A program made the position numbers and the translations under genes. From IMG/VR virus record IMGVR_UViG_3300031688_000185, positions 1-20,241 of that record: a DNA stretch of 20,241 nucleotides; one strand, written 5' to 3'. Of this stretch, positions 9,195 to 16,026 are shown one piece after another; position 1 is the first letter of the stretch; every line of letters begins with the position of its first letter. Source of the DNA: a virus. The notes under the pieces were generated by a model. That model did no database searches and was not told where the DNA came from. It saw only the letters and a list, made by a program, of their open reading frames with translations.

Positions 9195-9882
9195 ACCTAT
9201 AAGCTCCTGTTAAATATTTGTGCCACAAAGGGTATATATTCTCTCTGCAAGACAACCTTTCATTAGCGTGGTGGTAAAAATGGTCATTGCCAATATATAC
9301 ACCACAATGGTTATTTCTATCTGCTAAAACTTTAAAGATTAGTACATCATTTGGCTGCATCTCTCCTAGCTCTACTTTTCTAAGGCCCCAATCACAGATT
9401 AGGTCTTCTCTGAAGTAGTCTAGTCCCTTCTCCCACCAGTCATCCTCGAACATATCTCTTTTAGGTATAACTATACTTTTGGTAAGTAGGTAGTCTCTGG
9501 CCGCTTCAAAACAGTCCGTTACTCCAAACTCGTAGTCTCTACCGTATAGCTCAGTGGTGTTACTCTCAGGGTTAAGTATGTGCAGCTCCATCTCTGGATA
9601 GCTAAAAATATAATAAGGTATTCCCAAAGTATTGCAGTATTTTATGTCACCTTCACTAGGTTCGGGGCTGGCATCAGGGTGGCTATGTACTATTGCTATT
9701 ATATCTGAGGTTCTCTTTATTTTCAAAAACTCAGTAGAGTCAAGTATGAAGTCGTCTTCATTTTCTGCTAAATTAGTGCAAGGAAACCAAACTTTCTTCC
9801 CTTTTACTACTGAAAGTATACCACAGCCCTCTCTAGGGTACTCTTCTTCAAAGTGTTTTTCTATTTCTTGTATAAACTCCAT
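9184..9882 (-). CDS. K: Tail assembly protein gpK-like: JAMM peptidase plus NlpC/P60 (232 aa)
   Basis: Two catalytic domains are visible. Residues 1-115 form a JAB1/Mov34 (JAMM) metallopeptidase with Glu18 (PREGCG) and the complete H-x-H-x7-S-x2-D motif at His66, His68, Ser76 and Asp79 (HSHPDASPEPSEGD). Residues 118-232 form an NlpC/P60-like cysteine peptidase with Cys124 (GVTDCFEAARDYL), His192 (NNHCGVYIG) and a His in FYHHANERL as candidate third residue. In lambda-like phages K acts in tail-tip assembly, and the NlpC/P60 half is thought to cut peptidoglycan cross-links during entry; the JAMM substrate is not established. All visible catalytic residues are intact. The ATG at 9882 abuts the stop of L (TAATG, one-base overlap), and the end overlaps I. 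Confidence 0.93.
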   Translation of the reverse strand: MEFIQEIEKHFEEEYPREGCGILSVVKGKKVWFPCTNLAENEDDFILDSTEFLKIKRTSDIIAIVHSHPDASPEPSEGDIKYCNTLGIPYYIFSYPEMELHILNPESNTTELYGRDYEFGVTDCFEAARDYLLTKSIVIPKRDMFEDDWWEKGLDYFREDLICDWGLRKVELGEMQPNDVLIFKVLADRNNHCGVYIGNDHFYHHANERLSCRENIYPLWHKYLTGAYRYDS

Positions 9883-11189
9883 TATCTGAACTTTCTAGTA
9901 CCTGGAAACGCTCCGAAAGGTAGAGGAATATTAGTATCTACCACGGGGGAGGCTAGGCCGTCAACACTATAATTACCTGTAACGCTGCCGTCTTTATTCT
10001 TAAGGGGCATACCTTGATATCTAATTTTACAAGACTTCAGTAGCTTACCACAAGTATCGCCCCTAGTCCATACGCTTTCTCTTGTACCGGGCTCTATTCC
10101 TGAATTGGCCCTAACAGCTCTCCAAATAGTATTATTCCTCCTAACATACGAGTTTTTTCTACTGTCTAAAGCATCTATTGTATAGGACGTGCCGCCGCTC
10201 CAAGCCGTATAAGTTCTTATTAGCTGCCACTGTGCAGCAGTCTCTGAGGGGGAGGCCTCATTACTGCCACTAACAAGAGGAAGGTCTTTATCACATCGCC
10301 AATATAGCCCTGACTCTGAGGCAACGGCATCTCTCCCCTTTAAAATCATACCCTTTGTATACGCATTACTGGGGGAATAGGTACCTTTCCAAACATCAGT
10401 AGCACTACCGGATACGTAGCTTTTTAGCACTAAGGGCTCGTCATCTCCTGTAAAATAAAAAGAAAAAACGTCGCCATTAGTATCTTCAAACTGTTGGTGC
10501 GTCTTCCATATACAAGCGCTTTTCGTAGGGTCTGTCTCACCCCCTTGGTATATCCAAGAACAGTATTTTCCTACAACCTGCCGTCTTGGTACTCGGACTC
10601 CTCCTAGATCTAGGGGAGAAGCGAGTTCGACTTCTATAAAAATACTGCTCCTGTTAGAGATTCGGTCAATTATAAATAGCTCTTTTTGAAACTCATGCCC
10701 TGAAACACCGGAGCCTGTGTACTTCTCTAAAGTCTTCCTTCTAGTTACTCTGGCGCCTACTAAGTCTTCTGTAACGAATCCTATTGAAGCTACGGCTTTA
10801 CCATCTACGGTTGCATCCCAGGTAAGGTTATTACTTCCATCTACCTTATCCATTTCTGTTTTAAAACCTGAGCTACTTTTAATAATTGACTCTACGTTTG
10901 CAAAGGTTAGGGTCGGACGATTCTGCGCACCTTCTGCAGACCTTTCTATGCTATCCATAAAAATAGGTAAAGCTACATAAGTATGCTCCCCTCCTTCAGT
11001 ACCAGTACCAAATAATAAATCATTAGCTGCAGTACCGTTATCTAAGTCTTTTCCTGGGTGAAAGTATAAAGTATTATTAGTTCCGTCACCTATTTTAATT
11101 TCATATAATTCTATTATACCACTAGCTATTTCAAGGTCTTGCGAGTCTGTTACTAGCTTATCTACATCTGTTACGATTATATTGCTCAC
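9882..11189 (-). CDS. L: Minor tail protein L-like, Fe-S protein with carbohydrate-binding-like insert (435 aa)
   Basis: Lambda gpL (232 residues) is a distal-tail protein whose C-terminal domain binds an iron-sulphur cluster through four cysteines. Here candidate ligands are Cys210 (YCSWIY), Cys226 (KSACIW), Cys380 (GDTC) and Cys387 (KSCKIRY), and the ending LPFGAFPGTRKFR is typical of the family. Between Cys226 and Cys380 sit two Trp/Tyr-rich modules, about residues 267-323 (WKGTYSPSNAYTKGMILKG, YWRC, AAQWQLI) and 327-374 (YTAWSGGTSYTIDALD, IWRAV, ESVW), shaped like CBM5/12 or ChtBD3 carbohydrate-binding domains. A fifth cysteine (Cys299) lies in the first. The start is GTG at 11189-11187, overlapping the TGA of M (GTGA), with only a weak purine run upstream, so coupling to M is likely. 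Confidence 0.9.
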   Translation of the reverse strand: MSNIIVTDVDKLVTDSQDLEIASGIIELYEIKIGDGTNNTLYFHPGKDLDNGTAANDLLFGTGTEGGEHTYVALPIFMDSIERSAEGAQNRPTLTFANVESIIKSSSGFKTEMDKVDGSNNLTWDATVDGKAVASIGFVTEDLVGARVTRRKTLEKYTGSGVSGHEFQKELFIIDRISNRSSIFIEVELASPLDLGGVRVPRRQVVGKYCSWIYQGGETDPTKSACIWKTHQQFEDTNGDVFSFYFTGDDEPLVLKSYVSGSATDVWKGTYSPSNAYTKGMILKGRDAVASESGLYWRCDKDLPLVSGSNEASPSETAAQWQLIRTYTAWSGGTSYTIDALDSRKNSYVRRNNTIWRAVRANSGIEPGTRESVWTRGDTCGKLLKSCKIRYQGMPLKNKDGSVTGNYSVDGLASPVVDTNIPLPFGAFPGTRKFR

Positions 11190-11776
11190 GGTTCATATAC
11201 TCTTTCAAATTTTGCAGTTACATTATAATGGTTAGAGTTTGAAAAGCTAATACTCCAATTTGGGCATATTACTTTTACCTGTCTCTCATCCGGATTAGTA
11301 AAGGTTAAGTCAGTAGAACTGCTTATAGTTTGTAAACTATTTAGTACAACAGCATTTCCAGATATACTTGCAACAGTAACCGTGCCTATTATTCCTGTAC
11401 CTGTTACTGTCGAACCTGTTGATATATTTGCATTATTTGCCGAAGGTGCTAAAGCCACTGAATTTGAGTTACTAACCGCTGCGTTAACAACCCCTATCGC
11501 GGTAGTGGTAGAATTAGTATCTGGGTAGGTAAAGGCAAAAGAAGTTACACCTTTATTAGCTTTAAAAAAGGCTTCTATATCGTTAGCCTCTATTCGTGGC
11601 CGGTTCACAAACCCTATAGAGAAACTCTCTTGAATCGAGTTTAGTCCCTGTGCTATTCTCTGTTGATAACCATCCCCAAATTTAGCAACACTTACGTTAG
11701 GGCTTGAAGACATAGTTAAAGTCTTATCAGGTATAACCTTAGCAGCAATATTTGTTACTATGAATCCAATTGTCAT
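11186..11776 (-). CDS. M: Minor tail protein M-like with inserted beta domain (196 aa)
   Basis: Lambda gpM (109 residues) is a distal-tail tip component. The matching core is split here: VSVAKFGDGYQQRIAQGLN (residues 28-46) and FFKANKGVTSFAFTYPD (70-86) on one side, ERQVKVICPNWSISFSN and YNVTAKFERVYEP (164-196) on the other. Residues 87-162 are an insert with no counterpart in lambda; it contains GSTVTGTGIIGTVTVASIS and VVLNSLQTISSSTDLTFT, a Gly-Thr-Val beta module I recognise from many marine phage virion proteins. ATG at 11776 overlaps the TAA of the tape measure by one base (TAATG), with GGAG seven bases upstream. The insert falls where lambda has the TPPYEWRQIKV loop, so it probably projects from the tail surface. 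Confidence 0.9.
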   Translation of the reverse strand: MTIGFIVTNIAAKVIPDKTLTMSSSPNVSVAKFGDGYQQRIAQGLNSIQESFSIGFVNRPRIEANDIEAFFKANKGVTSFAFTYPDTNSTTTAIGVVNAAVSNSNSVALAPSANNANISTGSTVTGTGIIGTVTVASISGNAVVLNSLQTISSSTDLTFTNPDERQVKVICPNWSISFSNSNHYNVTAKFERVYEP

Positions 11777-14700
11777 TATGCTACTCCATACGGATTTAGT
11801 ATTCCGCCCGATCGTTTTTGATACTGTAATTCTTTCTGTACTGCTTGAGATATTGCAGCGCCTATGTCCTGCCCTTGTTGGCTATCGGAGGACGAATCTG
11901 ACTTATTACCACTACCATCCATGGTTACACTGATAGTTACGTTATTTTGTGTACCAGTGCCTCCCCCATTTACCATCTCTACTGGTATCTTTTTATTCTG
12001 CCCAACTGGTACTACTGCTTCTGTTCCATGAAGTACTGCAGGATACCCCGCATCTCGTCCTTGGGCAATTCCACCTGCACGGTAGCCTTTCGGCTCAGTT
12101 ATTCCTCCGTACCTCTGCGTCGGGCCACTCACCATCTTCATCTTCGATACATCAGGCTTCGTGGGACCCGGACCGGTCATCTTTGTTGCGCCAATATTTC
12201 CTATCATCCCCATAGCTGCTAGAATAAGCTTAGCTGCCAGCGCTTCTGCTATAATCCTGCCCATCTGCTTTAAAATACCCACTGCCATATTTCTGAAAGC
12301 ATCTTTTACTTTCAGAGTACCGTTTATCATACCCTCAAAAGCATCTGCCATACCTGCGCCTATACCGTCTGAAACAGTTGCCCCTAGCCTTCCTATTGTA
12401 CTAAGGTTCTTTTTAACTTTTAAGACCGCCATATCCTGGCCTGTCAACAAGGCTTCTTGCTTATCTATAGCCCTTTGTAGGACGTCCAGTCCTTCTTTAG
12501 GAGCATTGTCTTCCTTTTTCAATTTTGACTGATAGGATCGTTGGGCAGCCTCCAAGTCTAGTTGTATCCTAGCTCTCTTTGCTACTTCTGCTTTTATTTT
12601 TAATTCGTTATTAACAAACTGTGTAACATTTTTAGGCATAAAACTAGCTTCATTCGCGGCCATACTATTTTTTATATCCGCCATAAGATTGTCTAGTCTT
12701 GCTACTTCGTCTGCTGCCTCTTTTATAGTCTCTGTATAAGCTTCTAAACCCCCGAAACTGCTAAATAATGCGTCCATCTTCTCCTGAGCATCACTGTGTA
12801 CTTTGAGGTTGTTCGCAGTGATAACTAACTCTGCCCCCTCGTTTCTTAGGCTCTCTATAAACTCTAACTGTTCAGGCATGCTTTTTTCGTTCAAGCTAGT
12901 TAAAGAATTTAGGGCATTTTTAAAAGAGCTTGTCTTTCCTACAAAGTCTCTGTTAGCTATTTCAATTTTATTTAAAGCATCATCGTTGCCGGCCTCTATG
13001 AGTGAGACAATTTCTACCCCAACAGGCCCTAAAAGTGACAGATTAGCCGCGTCTAGTCCGGCGACTAAGTCGTCTAAAGCGGCTTTTTGTGCAGCAGGAT
13101 CTAATTTCTCCGACATTACCTTAGCTACTAGATCAGCTATATTCATTGTGGACAAAAAGGTTGATTTAATAAGGTCTTTTTTAACAGCCCCTTCTGCTTT
13201 CTTTAGGCCTAGTAGTACATTCTTTAAATCTAGACCAACCTCTTTTGCCACAGCACTAAGAGACTCGAGTCTCTCACTCATCGATTCGATTTTCTTATTT
13301 TCAGCCTCATCTTTTGCCCACTGTTCCATGGGTAAATAGGTATTAGCTAGGTCTGTTAGGCCTGCCATTGCGTCGTCCCCAAAAGTGAAAGGCGTAATCA
13401 GTTGATTATCCTTGCCATCAATTCCAAGCATCTTCTGAGCCCACTCGGGTAGCTTCTCAGCCATGCCATTTATTGCTTTTGCTATAGTATTTAGGCCCCA
13501 CTGCAAGCCCTTTGCAACACTGGAAATCATAGATATAAAGTTAGTTACAACTGTAGCAGGGGCCTTAGACATTGCCTCTAAACCTGATAAAATAGTTCCT
13601 ACTATACCTAATATTACAGTTGCTTTTGCTGCCATGGAAAAAGCTTTTGCTGCGCCCTTAGCTACTTTTGTAGCTAGCCTATAAGGAGCAACGATGCCTG
13701 CTTTTATACCTTTACCCATGAGTTTAAAGAATCTAATGCTCTTTCTAGACCCTGCAGCGATTGTCTGAAATACAGTACGACCTTCTCTATTCATCTGCTC
13801 AAAAGATCTTTTGAAGTGCTTCAACCGTTTAATATCTTCGCCTTTAAATATTCCGCTTACAACTTCTCCATGCTTCTTATATTGTGCCTCTGCCCTATCT
13901 AACGCTGTTTGTAACGCTTTAGTATCTTTCTTACCGAGTTTCTCACCCTTTGCGAGTTTTTGAACTGTCTTACTTTTGGAGCCGCCGTCAACAAGCTGCT
14001 TAGCTATACCTACGGTTTTCTTAGTGGCGGCTGCTTTTACCTTCTCAAGAGTTTGTTTTGTTTTCTGTAACTGAGCATTATACTCCTTCCATTCTGATAT
14101 ACCTCCTAGTACATCTAAGGAGGCACTTTTACCAAAGTCTCCTATTTTAGTAGTTAATGCTTGTATACCGGGAATACTCTTAATAATGGAAATACCTATT
14201 AAGGCAAAAACAGTCGCGGCTACTTTAGCATTTTTCTGCATAAAGTCTGCCAGCGATATAAATGCGGGAAGAAATAGGTCTGTAACTTGACGTACGATCT
14301 CACCAAAGGTTTTTTGAAGCTGGACAAAGGGGTTTGATATTGCTTCAGCGTCTCCAAAGGTTTCATTCAACTGTCTTTGGGTTTCTACTAGTACCGCTTG
14401 GCTTCTCTCATAGCTAGTTAAATCGTCTGCATTCTTACCTATTGCAGCACCATACCTTTTAGTAGCAGTTTCCAGTCTTAAAGTTATGCCTAATTCATCT
14501 AGTAGCTCTGGCTCCGCTTTAGAGGCACCTCGTACTAAACGGTCAAAGGCATCCTCGAATCCTAATCCTAAGGCTGCGGCGGCTTTTTGGGCCCCTACAG
14601 CGAGGTCTTCCATTTGTTGTGGCGAGAACCCTTTTGCAACACCAATTGCGGTGGCTGCGGCTGCCTCTTTAAAGCTTAACATGCCGTTTGCAGCTTCTTG

Positions 14701-15069
14701 TAGCCGCATGGTTAAACCTCTCATAGCTATACCAGTACTGGCAGCGAAGGCGGTTTGGCTTTTTCTAAGGTTCGCAACATCAGCGGCATTTTTAAGGAAG
14801 TTAAATGCAGCAGTCAAGGCGAATACGTTAGCAGCTAGTGTAGCGTACGCTGGCACTAAGCCGCTTGAGATGCCTTGCATCATTTTTGCGTTATTTTTTG
14901 TAGTATTCGCAGAAGTCTGGGCGGCGCCTTTTAGTCTACGATCCGTAGTCTGTGCGGCTCTGCCCATTCTCTCCAAGCCGTCAGCAGCGCCAGCGGCACC
15001 TAACCCAACTTTCTTGGTGGAGCCTTTGTCGTCTACTTTTACGTCTACACTGACTGTATTTTTTGCCAT
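11776..15069 (-). CDS. H: Tail tape measure protein (lambda gpH-like, 1097 aa)
   Basis: The long, Ala/Lys-rich protein sits directly after the chaperone frames, where a tape measure is expected. It is mostly helical, with hydrophobic segments near residues 69-93 (LVPAYATLAANVFALTAAF), 282-305, 476-498 and 935-963. A phage-tape-measure-like region spans about 95-275. The end contains KVKDAFRNMAVGILKQMGRI, then RYGGITEPKGYRAGGIAQG and AVLHGTEAVVPVGQ, the usual C-terminal pattern of lambda-type tape measures. It fixes tail length and is ejected during DNA entry. At about 0.15 nm per residue, a family rule of thumb, the tail would be around 165 nm; lambda H has 853 residues. ATG at 15069 overlaps the stop of the GT frame (TAATG). 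Confidence 0.95.
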   Translation of the reverse strand: MAKNTVSVDVKVDDKGSTKKVGLGAAGAADGLERMGRAAQTTDRRLKGAAQTSANTTKNNAKMMQGISSGLVPAYATLAANVFALTAAFNFLKNAADVANLRKSQTAFAASTGIAMRGLTMRLQEAANGMLSFKEAAAATAIGVAKGFSPQQMEDLAVGAQKAAAALGLGFEDAFDRLVRGASKAEPELLDELGITLRLETATKRYGAAIGKNADDLTSYERSQAVLVETQRQLNETFGDAEAISNPFVQLQKTFGEIVRQVTDLFLPAFISLADFMQKNAKVAATVFALIGISIIKSIPGIQALTTKIGDFGKSASLDVLGGISEWKEYNAQLQKTKQTLEKVKAAATKKTVGIAKQLVDGGSKSKTVQKLAKGEKLGKKDTKALQTALDRAEAQYKKHGEVVSGIFKGEDIKRLKHFKRSFEQMNREGRTVFQTIAAGSRKSIRFFKLMGKGIKAGIVAPYRLATKVAKGAAKAFSMAAKATVILGIVGTILSGLEAMSKAPATVVTNFISMISSVAKGLQWGLNTIAKAINGMAEKLPEWAQKMLGIDGKDNQLITPFTFGDDAMAGLTDLANTYLPMEQWAKDEAENKKIESMSERLESLSAVAKEVGLDLKNVLLGLKKAEGAVKKDLIKSTFLSTMNIADLVAKVMSEKLDPAAQKAALDDLVAGLDAANLSLLGPVGVEIVSLIEAGNDDALNKIEIANRDFVGKTSSFKNALNSLTSLNEKSMPEQLEFIESLRNEGAELVITANNLKVHSDAQEKMDALFSSFGGLEAYTETIKEAADEVARLDNLMADIKNSMAANEASFMPKNVTQFVNNELKIKAEVAKRARIQLDLEAAQRSYQSKLKKEDNAPKEGLDVLQRAIDKQEALLTGQDMAVLKVKKNLSTIGRLGATVSDGIGAGMADAFEGMINGTLKVKDAFRNMAVGILKQMGRIIAEALAAKLILAAMGMIGNIGATKMTGPGPTKPDVSKMKMVSGPTQRYGGITEPKGYRAGGIAQGRDAGYPAVLHGTEAVVPVGQNKKIPVEMVNGGGTGTQNNVTISVTMDGSGNKSDSSSDSQQGQDIGAAISQAVQKELQYQKRSGGILNPYGVA

Positions 15070-15365
15070 TATCCCTGTATTCTATGGGTGTATGTCGTAC
15101 CATCACCGCCTTTTGTCTTGTTTTTCTTCTCCTTTCTCTTCTGGTCTTCGTGACGTTTCCTTTGTAATAAAGAATCATGTAGTTTCATAAAGTATAAAAC
15201 GTCTCGCCTATTATCAACTTCATATAAATGAAATAATTGGGTAGTTTCTGTCCAATTTTTACCCATGTACATACCTGACATACCGTCCCACTTTTCTGAA
15301 ACAAGATCAGATATAAAAAATGCCATTTGAACTTCTTCTGGGAAAACAGAAGGTTCAAGTGGCAT
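15069..15365 (-). CDS. T-domain frame of GT (ATG-bounded part, 98 aa); probably not a separate gene
   Basis: A gene finder that ignores frameshifting would report this 98-residue frame from ATG 15365 (MPLEPSVFPEEVQMAFF). The bases upstream (GATCCCCAAAGA) hold no convincing Shine-Dalgarno sequence, and the same frame is open for another 42 codons up to the slippery site in G. I therefore read it as the C-terminal portion of GT rather than an independently started protein. Internal initiation at 15365 is possible but has no support in the sequence. Its stop overlaps the tape-measure start by one base. Confidence 0.45.
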   Translation of the reverse strand: MPLEPSVFPEEVQMAFFISDLVSEKWDGMSGMYMGKNWTETTQLFHLYEVDNRRDVLYFMKLHDSLLQRKRHEDQKRKEKKNKTKGGDGTTYTHRIQG

Positions 15366-15916
15366 TCTTTGGGGATCAGGTTCTTCACCTAGTTGTTCGC
15401 AGATAAGCAGGTACTTCTCTACGTCAATAGAGTCCTGCTCTGTTACATACCTTTCAAGTAGCGTTTGTATCTCTGCTACTTGTTCTGCGTAAAATTTTCC
15501 AAGTCACCTACAGCATCGGTCAACCATGAATCAAAATCTGACCCATTTTGCATTAAAGTTGCTGCATTGTCCTGAGTATAAGGTAAACAATCATTAGGAT
15601 CAAATTGTGAAACATCCACCAAAAGAAGCTCTTCTAAGTATGAATATTTTAACCCTTTCCATCCTTTTATAACTGCTGTAGTATACTCTGTTAAAAACTT
15701 ATCATCATCTAACTCTTCTATGGGCTGCCTTGTTTTCTTATCCCACTTATTTGAAAGACATCGCTTTCTTAACTTAAGTAGCCCTTCCCTTGCTAAATGA
15801 CAAACGTCAATAGTAAAGCCTTCATAACCAGGGTAGTCCATGGTTACTGTCTTACTGGGAGTCATAAGACTCTTTAGCGGTACGGGTTCTTTTTTAGTAG
15901 TTGTAGCGTCAGACAT
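15069..15916 (-). CDS. Tail assembly chaperone GT, predicted -1 frameshift fusion (282 aa)
   Basis: Translation starts at the ATG of G (15916), reads 142 codons to the slippery sequence A-AAT-TTT (15497-15491), slips back one base and continues in the second frame as YAEQVAEIQTLLERYVTEQ to the TAA at 15071-15069. I read the intervening frame base by base and found no stop. The product has 282 residues, against 279 for lambda gpGT. In lambda, G and GT in a fixed ratio coat the tape measure and recruit tail-tube protein; the T part contacts tube subunits. The T part here ends in a strongly basic stretch (KRHEDQKRKEKKNKTKGG). The frameshift is predicted from sequence only, but position, lengths, slippery site and stem-loop agree. 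Confidence 0.88.
15455..15497 (-). promoter_or_regulatory. -1 ribosomal frameshift signal (slippery heptamer plus stem-loop)
   Basis: The G frame reads GAA AAT TTT ACG, so the heptamer A-AAT-TTT (15497-15491) fits X-XXY-YYZ in the correct phase. After an 8-base spacer comes a perfect 8-bp stem, CAAGTAGC (15482-15475) and GCTACTTG (15462-15455), around a 12-base loop. The TAG stop of G (15478-15476) lies inside the 5' arm. Four loop bases (ATAC) could pair with GTAT at 15450-15447, a weak pseudoknot possibility. Slippage joins G to T. The heptamer differs from lambda's GGGAAAG. Efficiency cannot be judged from sequence. Confidence 0.85.
15476..15916 (-). CDS. G: Tail assembly chaperone G-like (146 aa)
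   Basis: This is the main, non-shifted chaperone product, expected to bind the tape measure during tail assembly and be absent from the virion. It is close in length to lambda gpG (140). Recognisable features include an N-terminal disordered KKEPVPLKSLMTPSKTV, a central Lys/Leu helix region, IKGWKGLKYSYLEELLLVD near residues 87-105 and the end DFDSWLTDAVGDLENFTQNK, a pattern I associate with phage tail chaperones. ATG at 15916 has an AGGA site about ten bases upstream and is first in the transcript from the promoter at 15946-15974, which should make it abundant. It ends at TAG 15478-15476, just past the slippery site. Confidence 0.92.
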   Translation of the reverse strand: MSDATTTKKEPVPLKSLMTPSKTVTMDYPGYEGFTIDVCHLAREGLLKLRKRCLSNKWDKKTRQPIEELDDDKFLTEYTTAVIKGWKGLKYSYLEELLLVDVSQFDPNDCLPYTQDNAATLMQNGSDFDSWLTDAVGDLENFTQNK

Positions 15917-15945
15917 GATTATTAAATCCTTATTTTTAAAACTAA

Positions 15946-15974
15946 ATTATACGATATAAGACAATAAATGTCAA
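15946..15974 (-). promoter_or_regulatory. Consensus sigma70 promoter for the tail-assembly operon
   Basis: On the minus strand TTGACA (15974-15969) and TATAAT (15951-15946) are both perfect consensus hexamers with an ideal 17-base spacer. Start of transcription is expected near 15937-15939, leaving a leader of about 22 bases before the ATG of the chaperone. It lies immediately downstream of the intrinsic terminator of the tube gene, so it restarts transcription for chaperone, tape measure and tip genes. GACA and TGTC flanking TTTAT inside the -35/spacer region form a small inverted repeat; it could be an operator half-site pair but is short enough to be chance. Confidence 0.88.
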
Positions 15975-15998
15975 GTATTATTTTTGAGTGGGTGAACG

Positions 15999-16021
15999 AA
16001 AAAAGGGGCCGGAGCCCCTTT
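15999..16021 (-). terminator. Intrinsic terminator after the major tail protein gene
   Basis: Minus-strand AAAGGGGC, loop TCCG, GCCCCTTT forms a perfect 8-bp hairpin (16021-16002), and the 3' arm runs on into T residues to 15999, giving six T in a row. It begins five bases after the TAA-type stop of the tube gene (16027). Stem, tight loop and U-tract are all textbook. It would limit highly expressed tube transcripts from running into the chaperone genes. On the plus strand the hairpin is followed by TCAG, so it serves the minus strand only. Confidence 0.92.
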
Positions 16022-16026
16022 CAGTG

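Noticed and set aside
14486-15190. 234-residue open frame on the plus strand opposite the tape measure start
   Set aside because: It is antisense to a well-supported gene; its Ala/Ser/Pro-rich sequence is what the complement of the Ala/Lys-rich tape measure gives, and no phage family is recognisable.
15185-15388. 67-residue minus-strand frame overlapping the T frame
   Set aside because: It lies in another frame over GT, has no ribosome site, and is not needed once the frameshift is recognised.
15961-15973. GACA-TTTAT-TGTC inverted repeat overlapping the -35 box as a repressor operator
   Set aside because: Four-base arms are too short to separate from chance, and no second copy was seen at the other promoter.
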